Assembly: GCA_012797975.1 (NCBI GenBank)
Contig: JAAZOD010000034.1
Span: 1-46,999 of the forward strand
Length of the DNA: 46,999 nucleotides
Direction: 5' to 3'
DNA from: Pelolinea sp.
GTDB lineage: Bacteria; Chloroflexota; Anaerolineae; Anaerolineales; Anaerolineaceae
Position 1 is the stretch's first letter, and every line of letters starts with the position of its first letter. A program made the position numbers and the translations under genes. Of the stretch, positions 25,889 to 33,627 are shown one piece after another. The notes beneath the pieces are model-generated. The model ran no database searches and was not told the DNA's origin. It worked only from the letters and a program-made list of their open reading frames with translations.

Positions 25889-25948
25889 ACTTCCTCCAAG
25901 AAAGAAAGCATATTCATGCTTCCTTATTTTACTATTTCATAATCACTA

Positions 25949-25976
25949 TTGCTAATCAGAAACCCCCTGCTATAAT
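25949..25976 (+). promoter_or_regulatory. Strong extended -10 promoter for scpA-mutS, leaderless start
   Basis: TTGCTA (25949-25954), 16 bases, then TG-C-TATAAT (25968-25976). The predicted transcription start (about 25983) coincides with the ATG of scpA at 25984, leaving no room for a Shine-Dalgarno sequence. Confidence 0.65.
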
Positions 25977-25983
25977 TTAGTCC

Positions 25984-26751
25984 ATGGAAATTCCCTTTCT
26001 GAAACAAGCAGCCAGTAAATATACCATCGAGACGGATGTTTTTGAAGGTCCTCTCGATCTTTTGCTGCAGTTGATCGAAAAAGAAGAGTTGGATATCACC
26101 CAACTCTCGCTTGCCAAAGTGACCGATCAATATCTCGAACATCTCAGTCTCATCGCCAATCGTGATCCGCTGGAAGTTTCCGCTTTTCTTGTCATCGCAG
26201 CACAACTGGTTCTGATCAAATCCAGAATCTTGCTGCCGGTTGAAGCAGGCGAAACAAGTGAATTGGAAATCGAAGGCAGCGAAGACCTGGTACAGCAGTT
26301 GATCGAATACAAAAAATACAAAAATGCCGGTTTTTGGTTGCTTGACCGTGAAAGCAGGCATCTGCACACCTATTTCCGCAGCGCCCCTCCTCCCAAATTA
26401 CCCGAGGTGCTGGATTTGACCGATCTTTCGATCACAGATCTGGCCGGCTTTTATCGGGACCTATTGGTCTCCAAAGAGCAGTTTTATCCAATGGAAGAGA
26501 TCGTCTCCATCTCCACCATCACATTAAAGACCCGCATCAATGCCATTATGGGCCAGTTCAAGAAACTCTCTCACATGAAATTCTCTTCCCTGATCGACCA
26601 GAACACCAAGTTGGAGATCATTGTTACCTTTCTTGCCTTGTTGGAATTGATCAAAAACCATCTGGTTGAGGCGAATCAGCCAGAGATTTTTGGAGAGATC
26701 GATCTGGATTCCATTGGTGAAATGGACCATGAAATTGAAACGGAATTCTAG
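25984..26751 (+). CDS. scpA: Segregation and condensation protein A (kleisin)
   Basis: A 255-residue protein. It has the ScpA N-terminal motif FEGPLDLLLQLIEKEELDI, then YLEHLSLIANRDPLEVSAFLVIAAQLVLIKSR, and a C-terminal winged-helix half (VTFLALLELIKNHLVEANQPEIFGEI). It bridges the SMC heads. The first in-frame ATG is at 25984; the next Met lies deep inside the conserved domain, so the start is certain although no ribosome-binding site exists. The usual partner scpB is not next to it; mutS follows after 15 bases. Confidence 0.93.
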   Translation: MEIPFLKQAASKYTIETDVFEGPLDLLLQLIEKEELDITQLSLAKVTDQYLEHLSLIANRDPLEVSAFLVIAAQLVLIKSRILLPVEAGETSELEIEGSEDLVQQLIEYKKYKNAGFWLLDRESRHLHTYFRSAPPPKLPEVLDLTDLSITDLAGFYRDLLVSKEQFYPMEEIVSISTITLKTRINAIMGQFKKLSHMKFSSLIDQNTKLEIIVTFLALLELIKNHLVEANQPEIFGEIDLDSIGEMDHEIETEF

Positions 26752-26766
26752 TCAAAACGGGGCGGA

Positions 26767-29340
26767 ATGAGCGATTCGGACCTTACTCCCATTCGACAGC
26801 AGTACCTGGATATTAAAAGGCAATATCCAAATGCCATTTTATTCTTTCGATTGGGTGATTTTTACGAGACCTTCGACCATGACGCAGAGATCACTTCACG
26901 GGAACTGGACTTGGTGTTAACCTCACGCAGCGTAGCCAAAGGAAACCGCATCCCCATGGCAGGCATCCCTTACCATGCCGCCGAGAATTACATCGCACGG
27001 CTTATCAACAAGGGTTATCATGTTGCCATTTGCGAACAAATCGGCGAACAGCCCAAACGTGGTTTATTTCCACGAGAAGTGGTCCGCATCATTACCCCCG
27101 GAACCCTGGTTGAGTCGTCATATTTGAAAGCGGAAAAGAACAATTACCTCGCCGCCATTTTCCCTTTTTCAGATCAAATGGGATTGGCCTATATCGATAT
27201 CACCACCAGTGAATTCTTCTGCACCGAACTTTCCGACGGCCACACCAATTTGCTGTATTCCGAGCTGGCACGCATCAACCCTGCAGAAATTCTTCTCCCG
27301 CACAGTTTTACTGATGAACGCTTGGGGAAATATCACCGCACCAGCAAAGAAGACTGGTATTTTGCACTTAATCGCACCCAGGAAGTTCTACAGCATTGTT
27401 TTCAAGTCGCTACCCTTGATGGATTTGGATTAAAGAACAAACCTGCAGCAATCTCTGCCGCAGGCGCGATCATCCAATATCTTGAAGAGACCGATCCACA
27501 ATCCTTGGAAACTCTGAAAAGGATCCGTTTTTACAACACGCAGGATACGATGATCCTCGATCCCGAAACACGCCGGAATCTGGAACTGACCGAAACCATC
27601 CGCAATGGACAGGAAGAAGGCTCGCTTCTATCGGTCATCGATTACACGGTGAACCCGCTGGGGAAACGTCTGCTGAGAAACTGGCTGAACAAACCGTTGA
27701 TCGATCCGCAAAAGATCAGAGAGCGGTTGGAGCATGTGGAATTTTTTGTACAAGATGGGCTGCTGCGCAAGGACCTGCAGAACCATCTAAAAAAGATATC
27801 AGATCTGGAAAGGATCTCTTCGCGCATTGTATCGGGGCATGCCCTTCCCCGCGATTTGGTTGCTCTGCGCAACTCTCTGGAACTGATTCCTCCCATCCTT
27901 TCCCTGCTCGAACATGTTCCGGAATCGGTGCAAATGCTCGTCTCCCGCATCCACGCCTGTCCTGAGATACTTGCCCTTTTATCGGCTTCCATCGCAGATG
28001 ATCCGCCCAACACCCTGCAGAATACCGGCATCATCAAGAAAGGTTATTCCTCCGAACTGGATATGATCTATACTTCTTCCCATGATGCCCAACAATGGAT
28101 CGCCAACCTGGAGAAAACAGAAAAAGAACGCACCGGTATCAAATCGCTCAAAGTCGGATACAACAAGGTCTTTGGGTACTATATTGAGATTTCCAACAGC
28201 TACCTTACCCTAGCTCCTGCAGAGTATATTCGCAAACAAACCCTGGTGAACGGGGAGCGTTTCATCACACCGGAGATGAAGGAATACGAGTCCATTGTCC
28301 TGAACGCCGAAGAGCGCATCCACCAGTTGGAACTGACCCTTTTCAAAGAAATCTGTCAAAAAATTTCTTCTTCTGTGGAAGATATCCTATCCACGGCACA
28401 GGCACTGGCCGAATTGGACGTTTTCTTGAGTCTTGCCGATGCCGCAGTCAATAACCGCTACTGCAAACCGGTCATTACCGATGAGAAGATTATCCAAATT
28501 CATGAAGGAAGACATCCGGTGGTGGAAAGAACACAGCTTTCTCGAGCTTTCGTCCCCAACGATCTCACTTTTGATGAGAACGAATTCATTAAGATCATCA
28601 CCGGACCCAATATGAGCGGTAAAAGCACCTATCTCCGGCAGGTCGCTCTGATCATCTTGTTGGCGCAGATCGGCAGTTTTGTTCCGGCAGAGACTGCTAC
28701 CATCGGAGTGGTGGATCGCATTTTTACCCGCATCGGTGCACAGGATGAGATCCATGCCGGACAATCCACTTTCATGGTCGAAATGACAGAAACCGCCAAT
28801 ATCCTCAACAATGCCTCATCGCGCAGTTTGCTGATCCTGGATGAGATTGGCCGCGGAACCAGCACGTATGATGGGTTGTCCATTGCATGGGCGGTTTTAG
28901 AGTATATCCACAACCATCCTGATCTGCACTCCCGCACCCTTTTTGCCACCCATTATCATGAACTCACCCAACTGGGTGAAACCCTGCCTTACGCGGCTAA
29001 TTACAATGTGGCTGTTTCAGAAACGGATGGCACGGTCGTGTTTCTGTACAAGATCATCAAGGGTGGTACCGATCGCTCCTACGGTATTCATGTCGCCCAG
29101 CTCGCGGGCTTACCTCATAGCATTATCCTGCGTTCCTTTGAGATCCTGAAACAGTTGGAAGCTGAGAATGCCCATACCCGCTCAGGGATCGGCATTTCCG
29201 ACCAACTTCCGCTATTCCTTGAATCGGACCCCCTCCAAACCGATCTGCAAAACCTGGACCTGAATCAGCTTTCTCCCATTGAAGCGCTGAACATCCTGTA
29301 TGAATGGAAAAAGAAATACGCAAAAAAAAGAGAGGAGTGA
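26767..29340 (+). CDS. mutS: DNA mismatch repair protein MutS
   Basis: An 857-residue protein with all MutS1 domains. The mismatch-reading FYE triad is in LGDFYETF (Phe32, Glu34). The lever and clamp regions follow. The ATPase has Walker A GPNMSGKSTYLRQVALI (near 617) and DEIGRGTSTYDGLSIAWAVLE as Walker B/signature, and the C-terminal helix-turn-helix follows. It recognises mismatches and recruits MutL; mutL is not in this window. GGGGCGGA directly precedes the ATG. It is the second gene after scpA. Its stop codon lies inside a perfect inverted repeat that serves as a terminator. Confidence 0.97.
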   Translation: MSDSDLTPIRQQYLDIKRQYPNAILFFRLGDFYETFDHDAEITSRELDLVLTSRSVAKGNRIPMAGIPYHAAENYIARLINKGYHVAICEQIGEQPKRGLFPREVVRIITPGTLVESSYLKAEKNNYLAAIFPFSDQMGLAYIDITTSEFFCTELSDGHTNLLYSELARINPAEILLPHSFTDERLGKYHRTSKEDWYFALNRTQEVLQHCFQVATLDGFGLKNKPAAISAAGAIIQYLEETDPQSLETLKRIRFYNTQDTMILDPETRRNLELTETIRNGQEEGSLLSVIDYTVNPLGKRLLRNWLNKPLIDPQKIRERLEHVEFFVQDGLLRKDLQNHLKKISDLERISSRIVSGHALPRDLVALRNSLELIPPILSLLEHVPESVQMLVSRIHACPEILALLSASIADDPPNTLQNTGIIKKGYSSELDMIYTSSHDAQQWIANLEKTEKERTGIKSLKVGYNKVFGYYIEISNSYLTLAPAEYIRKQTLVNGERFITPEMKEYESIVLNAEERIHQLELTLFKEICQKISSSVEDILSTAQALAELDVFLSLADAAVNNRYCKPVITDEKIIQIHEGRHPVVERTQLSRAFVPNDLTFDENEFIKIITGPNMSGKSTYLRQVALIILLAQIGSFVPAETATIGVVDRIFTRIGAQDEIHAGQSTFMVEMTETANILNNASSRSLLILDEIGRGTSTYDGLSIAWAVLEYIHNHPDLHSRTLFATHYHELTQLGETLPYAANYNVAVSETDGTVVFLYKIIKGGTDRSYGIHVAQLAGLPHSIILRSFEILKQLEAENAHTRSGIGISDQLPLFLESDPLQTDLQNLDLNQLSPIEALNILYEWKKKYAKKREE

Positions 29341-29355
29341 TCACTCCTCTCTTTT
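29326..29355. terminator. Perfect 30-bp palindromic terminator over the mutS stop codon
   Basis: AAAAGAGAGGAGTGA (29326-29340) is followed without a gap by its exact reverse complement (29341-29355). The stem ends in A's and T's on the two sides, so it works in both directions for mutS (+) and the membrane-protein gene (-), whose stop codon is 6 bases away. The mutS stop TGA is part of the left arm. Confidence 0.88.
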
Positions 29356-29360
29356 CAATT

Positions 29361-30560
29361 CTATTCTGCTTGTTTCTTTGTCTTTCGTTTTTTCTTTTCA
29401 GTCACATCTTCCACTGGTATTTCGGAAGTTTGTACTTCTTCCTCGGCCACAGCTTCAGCCATGGCCTGTTTGGTTTCCAGCAATTCATTGGCTGATTCTT
29501 GATACTGGAGCTCTTCTTTTTCTCTTTTCTCTGCCGCTCGTTTGATGCTTATTTTATTCACGAATAGGATGGCCAAACCCACACAGAACAAACCTGCAGC
29601 GATCACACCCATCCATAGCAAAGTCTTGTAGGTGGTTTCCTGCAGTACGATCAATAGCAGGGTGCCGAAGGCGCTGTTCTCGGCAGAAAGCATGCGATTG
29701 ATGAACAGTGCGGTGAACTGTTCCGACCCGATCAGCAGGACCAGGATCAGAATCAGCGAAAGAGAAGCAGCGATGGTCAATAAACGTCCGAGCCAGGTGC
29801 GCATTTCTTTTTTATTCTTCCCCAGGCAAATCGCGGTCAGGATCAGCAACACCAGAAAAAATACAGGAAGAACACGGAAAAGCCAGCGCAACATGCTGTA
29901 AGAGAACAGGGAATCCGACTGCCGGGTACTCATGACATCTTCAATGTTGATCTGATATTCCTGAGGCACCTTATAGATGAATGTTTCCACATAACTGGAG
30001 ACGGCTGTAACAATCTTGTTTTTCACCTCAGCGGGTGGATTGCAAAGGGGCATATCCTTGATGGAAAGAGTGCTGGAAGAAAGTTGAGCAAGCTGTTCGG
30101 TGCTGCAGGGCGCGGAAGAATTCAAGATATTTTCAACAAGAGTTTGTCGATCAGCCAATACACCTTCTTTTACTTCCGTCAGGTCGATGGTTACGATCCC
30201 AAAAGGTTGTTTGAAATTAAGGAACTGCAACAGTTGACCGCTTACATCAGTCAAAGTTTGACCCAACCACTCTTTGGTCACATAGTTCTTGATATTGGCC
30301 GAGAGCACATCGGTATTTTCAAAAACGGGAGGGATCACCTCGTTCTCGCCCGGAGTGCTTAGCTGGGCAGTTATGTAATCCGAGAAAGCATCCTGTCCGG
30401 CTTCCAACAATTTTTCATTGTGGGCCAACCCGGAATAGGTTGAGCCATTCATGATCAGAAATTCCAATGGAACAGCAAAGATCGTTGGAAAAACAATGGC
30501 AACCACCAATACGGAGAGGACGAAAGCCAGCAGTTTTCTCCAAAATGAATTTTTCTCCAT
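29361..30560 (-). CDS. Unrecognised membrane protein with large outer domain
   Basis: A protein of 399 residues. It has one membrane segment near the N-terminus (about 9-35), a soluble part of about 190 residues presumably outside the membrane, three further membrane segments (LFRVLPVFFLVLLILTAIC; LTIAASLSLILILVLLI; LLWMGVIAAGLFCVGLAILF) and a charged Lys/Glu-rich cytosolic tail ending KKKRKTKKQAE. Two cysteines in the outer domain (SAPCST and MPLCNP) could form a disulfide. I chose the ATG at 30560 because GAGGAG lies eight bases upstream; an in-frame TTG six codons earlier is unlikely. I do not recognise the family. It lies downstream of fmt. Confidence 0.7.
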   Translation of the reverse strand: MEKNSFWRKLLAFVLSVLVVAIVFPTIFAVPLEFLIMNGSTYSGLAHNEKLLEAGQDAFSDYITAQLSTPGENEVIPPVFENTDVLSANIKNYVTKEWLGQTLTDVSGQLLQFLNFKQPFGIVTIDLTEVKEGVLADRQTLVENILNSSAPCSTEQLAQLSSSTLSIKDMPLCNPPAEVKNKIVTAVSSYVETFIYKVPQEYQINIEDVMSTRQSDSLFSYSMLRWLFRVLPVFFLVLLILTAICLGKNKKEMRTWLGRLLTIAASLSLILILVLLIGSEQFTALFINRMLSAENSAFGTLLLIVLQETTYKTLLWMGVIAAGLFCVGLAILFVNKISIKRAAEKREKEELQYQESANELLETKQAMAEAVAEEEVQTSEIPVEDVTEKKKRKTKKQAE

Positions 30561-30627
30561 CTTTTTTCTCCTCTTCAAATTTTAACAAAATGTAAATCGC
30601 TTTTCTTCTATTGTACCAACTGGAATC

Positions 30628-31572
30628 CTAACAGGGTCCTTCCCAGTCTCTAACTCCGTTCAAGAAATCCTTGCCTGACATAACATTTTTTCCGGGCAAT
30701 TGAACTTTCTTCAACATCAGCGTTCCACCAATACAGTCAATGGTCGGAAATTTTTGCAGGATCCCTCTTCTTCCCGTTGATTTCCCCTGCGAAGGAAGAA
30801 TGTCGGCTTCCAGCACTTTCAAAACTCTTTCTCCCCATTCAAAATAGGTTCCCGGCCATGGGTTCAACGCGCGAATCTTCCTGCCCAGTATCTCAATCGG
30901 CTGTGCGGGATCAAGAAACCCATCCTCTTTTTTGATCAAGGGTGCATAGGTCGCTTCTTCATCATCTTGGGGGGTGCACTCCATCCTTCCTGCCAAAAAA
31001 TCGGGCAATATTTCAAGCAAAAGCTTTTTTCCCAATTCACTTAATTTTTGCGACAAACTTTCAGCCGTCTCATCGTCCGTCACCGGGATGCTGGCCTTCT
31101 GAATGATGGGACCGGTATCCATCCCTGCATCCATTTTCATAATTGTCACCCCACTTTCGGCATCGCCGTGCAAAATGGCAGCCTGGATGGGGGATGCGCC
31201 CCGCCAGCGTGGAAGCAGGGAAGCATGTACATTGATACAACCATAAGGGGGAATATCCAACACACTCTGTGGAAGTATCTGCCCGTAAGCGGCAACAATG
31301 AACAGGTCGGCCTTCAATCTTTTCAAGGCATCCATACTTTCCGGTTCTTTTCTTAATCGCCTTGGTTCCAAAACAGGGATGGCATGAGCCAAGGCATACT
31401 CTTTTACAGCGCACGCCACCAATTTATTGCCGCGCCCTGCCGGCTTGTCAGGCTGCGTAACCACAGCCACCACATCGCCCTGTTCATGGAGTGCGGAAAG
31501 GATGGGAACGGAAAACTGTGGAGAACCCATGAAAACGATGGTGTTTTTTTTCAGTGTTCTTTGTATATTCAA
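30628..31572 (-). CDS. fmt: Methionyl-tRNA formyltransferase
   Basis: A 314-residue protein. Family motifs: TIVFMGSPQFSVPIL at the N-terminus, AAYGQILPQSVLDIP, and the catalytic NVHASLLPRWRGASPIQ with His and later Asp (MDAGMDTGPI). The C-terminal OB-like domain has IRALNPWPGTYFEW. It formylates initiator Met-tRNA with 10-formyl-THF. The start is probably TTG at 31572, with AAAAGG nine bases upstream; the next Met is inside the motif FMGSPQ. The usual partner def is absent. It lies behind the sigma-factor pair on the same strand. Confidence 0.95.
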   Translation of the reverse strand: MNIQRTLKKNTIVFMGSPQFSVPILSALHEQGDVVAVVTQPDKPAGRGNKLVACAVKEYALAHAIPVLEPRRLRKEPESMDALKRLKADLFIVAAYGQILPQSVLDIPPYGCINVHASLLPRWRGASPIQAAILHGDAESGVTIMKMDAGMDTGPIIQKASIPVTDDETAESLSQKLSELGKKLLLEILPDFLAGRMECTPQDDEEATYAPLIKKEDGFLDPAQPIEILGRKIRALNPWPGTYFEWGERVLKVLEADILPSQGKSTGRRGILQKFPTIDCIGGTLMLKKVQLPGKNVMSGKDFLNGVRDWEGPC

Positions 31573-31654
31573 AGCAAGCTACCTTTTCGACCTCTTTCAA
31601 CGCCATATCCATATACGTATATTGAAAGAATTGGTGTTTCTCTGTTAAGTGATT

Positions 31655-31933
31655 TTATCGCGAAGCTTGTTGAATTTTAGAAATTCCATTCCTGTGTTTT
31701 GGATGAAAAATCATTTTTAGAATCCAGATTAGAAAATAACCGCTGAACACACCTGCCAGGATCAAAAAGAGAGTGTACAGATATTTCTTACTGTTTTCCA
31801 AACTGGTGGAACTTTTTTCAGACAACTTCTGCCTCAAATTCTTTACAAAGCTTTCATCAGGTTGGACACGAATAAATTTTCTCTTTAACTCATCCTCAAA
31901 TTGTCCTGAATTCACTTCCTCAGATTTTTTCAT
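31655..31933 (-). CDS. Small single-TM protein, candidate anti-sigma or sigma partner
   Basis: A 92-residue protein. It has a charged cytosolic N-terminal part with the pattern VQPDESFVKNLRQKLSEK, one membrane segment (about 51-76: YLYTLFLILAGVFSGYFLIWILKMIF) and a short basic tail. The ATG at 31933 has AAGGAG eight bases upstream, and that site lies over the stop of the sigma-factor gene, so the pair is translationally coupled. A small membrane protein coupled to an ECF sigma gene is usually its inhibitor, but no zinc anti-sigma (HxxxCxxC) motif is present. Role inferred from position only. Confidence 0.6.
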   Translation of the reverse strand: MKKSEEVNSGQFEDELKRKFIRVQPDESFVKNLRQKLSEKSSTSLENSKKYLYTLFLILAGVFSGYFLIWILKMIFHPKHRNGISKIQQASR

Positions 31934-31937
31934 TCTT

Positions 31938-32510
31938 TCACTCCTTATCCGCCCCTTTAGCCATTCGATCCCGTAATTCAAGCAAGGTGCGATGATACAA
32001 ACTCTTGATCGCGCCTTCGCTCTTTCCCATGATGGATGCGATTTCATCATTGGTCATATCATCCACGAATTTCAGGATCAACAATGTCTGCCGGTCGGCG
32101 GGCAACTTTCTCACATAGGCCATCAATTCCCCGATCTCTTGATCTTTGATCAGGGACGATTCAGGCAGATCCATACTTGGAATCTCCAGAGGTGTTTCAT
32201 CAATGGAAATTTCCTTTTTCCGGCTACGATCGCGATGCCAATTGGCGATCAGATTGTGCGCGATGCGGTACAGCCAGGCAGAAAAAGGAACACCTTTATC
32301 CTCATATTTTCCAATATGGCTAAGCGCCCTTTGGAAAACCCTGGCAGTAAGGTCCTCGGCATCATGTTTGTTCCCAGTTCGATAATAGATATAGGTATAG
32401 ATGCGCTGAACATTCTCTTGATATAACACCGAAAACGCCTCAAGGTCACCTTGAATGGCTTTTTCGAGCACATTTTCGAGAATGATTTCTTCCTTTTCGT
32501 TATTTGACAT
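31938..32510 (-). CDS. ECF-type RNA polymerase sigma factor
   Basis: A 190-residue protein. Region 2: FSVLYQENVQRIYTYIYYRTGNKHDAEDLTARVFQRAL, then FSAWLYRIAHNLIANWHRDRSR. Region 4: RKLPADRQTLLILKFVDDMTNDEIASIMGKSEGAIKSLYHRTLLELRDRM with its helix-turn-helix. It has the short two-domain layout of extracytoplasmic-function sigma factors. It heads a minus-strand set with a small membrane protein, then fmt. The upstream region of 91 bases to the divergent hydrolase gene is AT-rich. The signal it answers is unknown. Confidence 0.92.
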   Translation of the reverse strand: MSNNEKEEIILENVLEKAIQGDLEAFSVLYQENVQRIYTYIYYRTGNKHDAEDLTARVFQRALSHIGKYEDKGVPFSAWLYRIAHNLIANWHRDRSRKKEISIDETPLEIPSMDLPESSLIKDQEIGELMAYVRKLPADRQTLLILKFVDDMTNDEIASIMGKSEGAIKSLYHRTLLELRDRMAKGADKE

Positions 32511-32601
32511 ATAATGTGGTATGTTCTTTTAATCTTATCATCATTGGTGTTAAAATCATCGATGGTCAAAATGGTTTCATCAATATAACAAGGAGGCATA
32601 C

Positions 32602-33432
32602 ATGATCCATCAAATCTGGGACTGGAGAACTGTAGACACATTAAAAATGTTCGCACAAAAATGGATGCCGGAGAAAGACTTTAAAGCATCCATTATTCTT
32701 GTTCACGGTTTTGGTGAACACAGCAGCCGTTACGAACATCTGGCGGAATTTTACTGCCAGCATTCCATCCAGGTGCTCACATATGACCTTCGCGGGCATG
32801 GCAGATCGGAGGGTCCACGTGGTTATATCCCCACCCCGACCGCTTATTACGATGATCTGGGTGAGTTCATCAAGAACGTGAAAGACTCTGTTTCAGGCAA
32901 ACCGGTCTTTTTGTACGGACACAGCATGGGTGGGATGATTGTTCTGGATTATGTTCTCAAATACAAGCCCACTTTTATCGGCGTTATCGCAACATCCCCA
33001 TTGATCGATACCGCAACTCCCATGAGCGAATCGACCCTCAAACTTGCACGAACTTTGAACAAGATTGCGCCAAAATTCGCCATGGACAGCGGCCTTGACC
33101 GCAGCGGTCTATCCCGCGATCAAAAAGTGGTGGATGCCTATAACGCCGATCCCTACATTTTTGGCAAAGCAACCACCCGGCTGGGAGTCTATTTGGCTGA
33201 TACCAAAGTCTATCTTCAGAAACATGCTTCCGAATTCTCTCTACCCTTGTTGACCATGGTCGGTTCGGCCGACCGGATCGTCAGCAAACCGGAAGTCGAT
33301 AAGTTCATGAGTGCCAATCCGAAGGCGACCTATAAGGTATGGGATGGGTTCTACCACGAACTGCACAACGAACCGGAAAAAGCGCAGGTCTTTGATTACA
33401 CGCTGGCTTGGATCAAAAAGATGATGAAGTAA
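32602..33432 (+). CDS. Alpha/beta hydrolase, monoacylglycerol-lipase-like
   Basis: A 276-residue protein of the Serine aminopeptidase S33/monoglyceride lipase group. Motifs: oxyanion HGFGEHSSRYEHLAE, TYDLRGHGRSEGPRG, nucleophile GHSMGG (Ser about 113), Asp in VGSADRIVSKP and His in FYHELHNE. There is no signal peptide, so it is cytosolic. The most likely substrates are monoacylglycerols or lysophospholipids. AAGGAGG lies seven bases before the ATG. It is a single gene divergent from the sigma factor. Confidence 0.88.
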   Translation: MIHQIWDWRTVDTLKMFAQKWMPEKDFKASIILVHGFGEHSSRYEHLAEFYCQHSIQVLTYDLRGHGRSEGPRGYIPTPTAYYDDLGEFIKNVKDSVSGKPVFLYGHSMGGMIVLDYVLKYKPTFIGVIATSPLIDTATPMSESTLKLARTLNKIAPKFAMDSGLDRSGLSRDQKVVDAYNADPYIFGKATTRLGVYLADTKVYLQKHASEFSLPLLTMVGSADRIVSKPEVDKFMSANPKATYKVWDGFYHELHNEPEKAQVFDYTLAWIKKMMK

Positions 33433-33470
33433 TTTAAGAGGGATTACAGCAATTCTTTAATAATCCTACC

Positions 33471-33499
33471 TTGACCTTCGTTTTCAGAGACTTTAAAAT
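33471..33499 (+). promoter_or_regulatory. Promoter of the glyA-gcvT fusion gene
   Basis: TTGACC (33471-33476), 17 bases, TAAAAT (33494-33499). The start would be near 33506, leaving a leader of about 120 bases that contains an intrinsic terminator. A second possible -10 is TATGAT at 33509-33514. Confidence 0.6.
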
Positions 33500-33552
33500 A
33501 GAATATGGTATGATATTGCGCATGTTGTGCATCGTTACTTGATAAAGAAGAC

Positions 33553-33594
33553 AAAAAAACGCTTGTCTCTTTCTATAAGGACAAGTGTTTTTTT
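33553..33594 (+). terminator. Intrinsic terminator inside the glyA-gcvT leader (possible attenuator)
   Basis: AAAAAAACGCTTGTC (33553-33567) pairs with GACAAGTGTTTTTTT (33580-33594); there is one G-U pair in RNA and a 12-base loop. It ends in seven T's, 33 bases before the ATG of the fusion gene and 120 bases after the stop of the lipase gene. Because a good promoter lies between the lipase gene and this hairpin, the hairpin would stop transcripts of the fusion gene unless termination is relieved. A small hairpin GCGCA-TGT-TGTGC lies earlier in the leader. Confidence 0.7.
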
Positions 33595-33627
33595 ATAGAT
33601 AAGCCAAATCGGGAAGGATTTAATGAT

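Noticed and set aside
25905-25925. Small hairpin AAGCAT-ATTC-ATGCTT in the rnc leader as an RNase III self-cleavage site
   Set aside because: Six base pairs are too few for RNase III recognition; no longer duplex was seen.
33500-33627. Glycine or tetrahydrofolate riboswitch before the SHMT-GcvT gene
   Set aside because: The leader before the terminator is only about 47 bases and the conserved cores of these riboswitches were not recognised; kept only as an unexplained attenuator.
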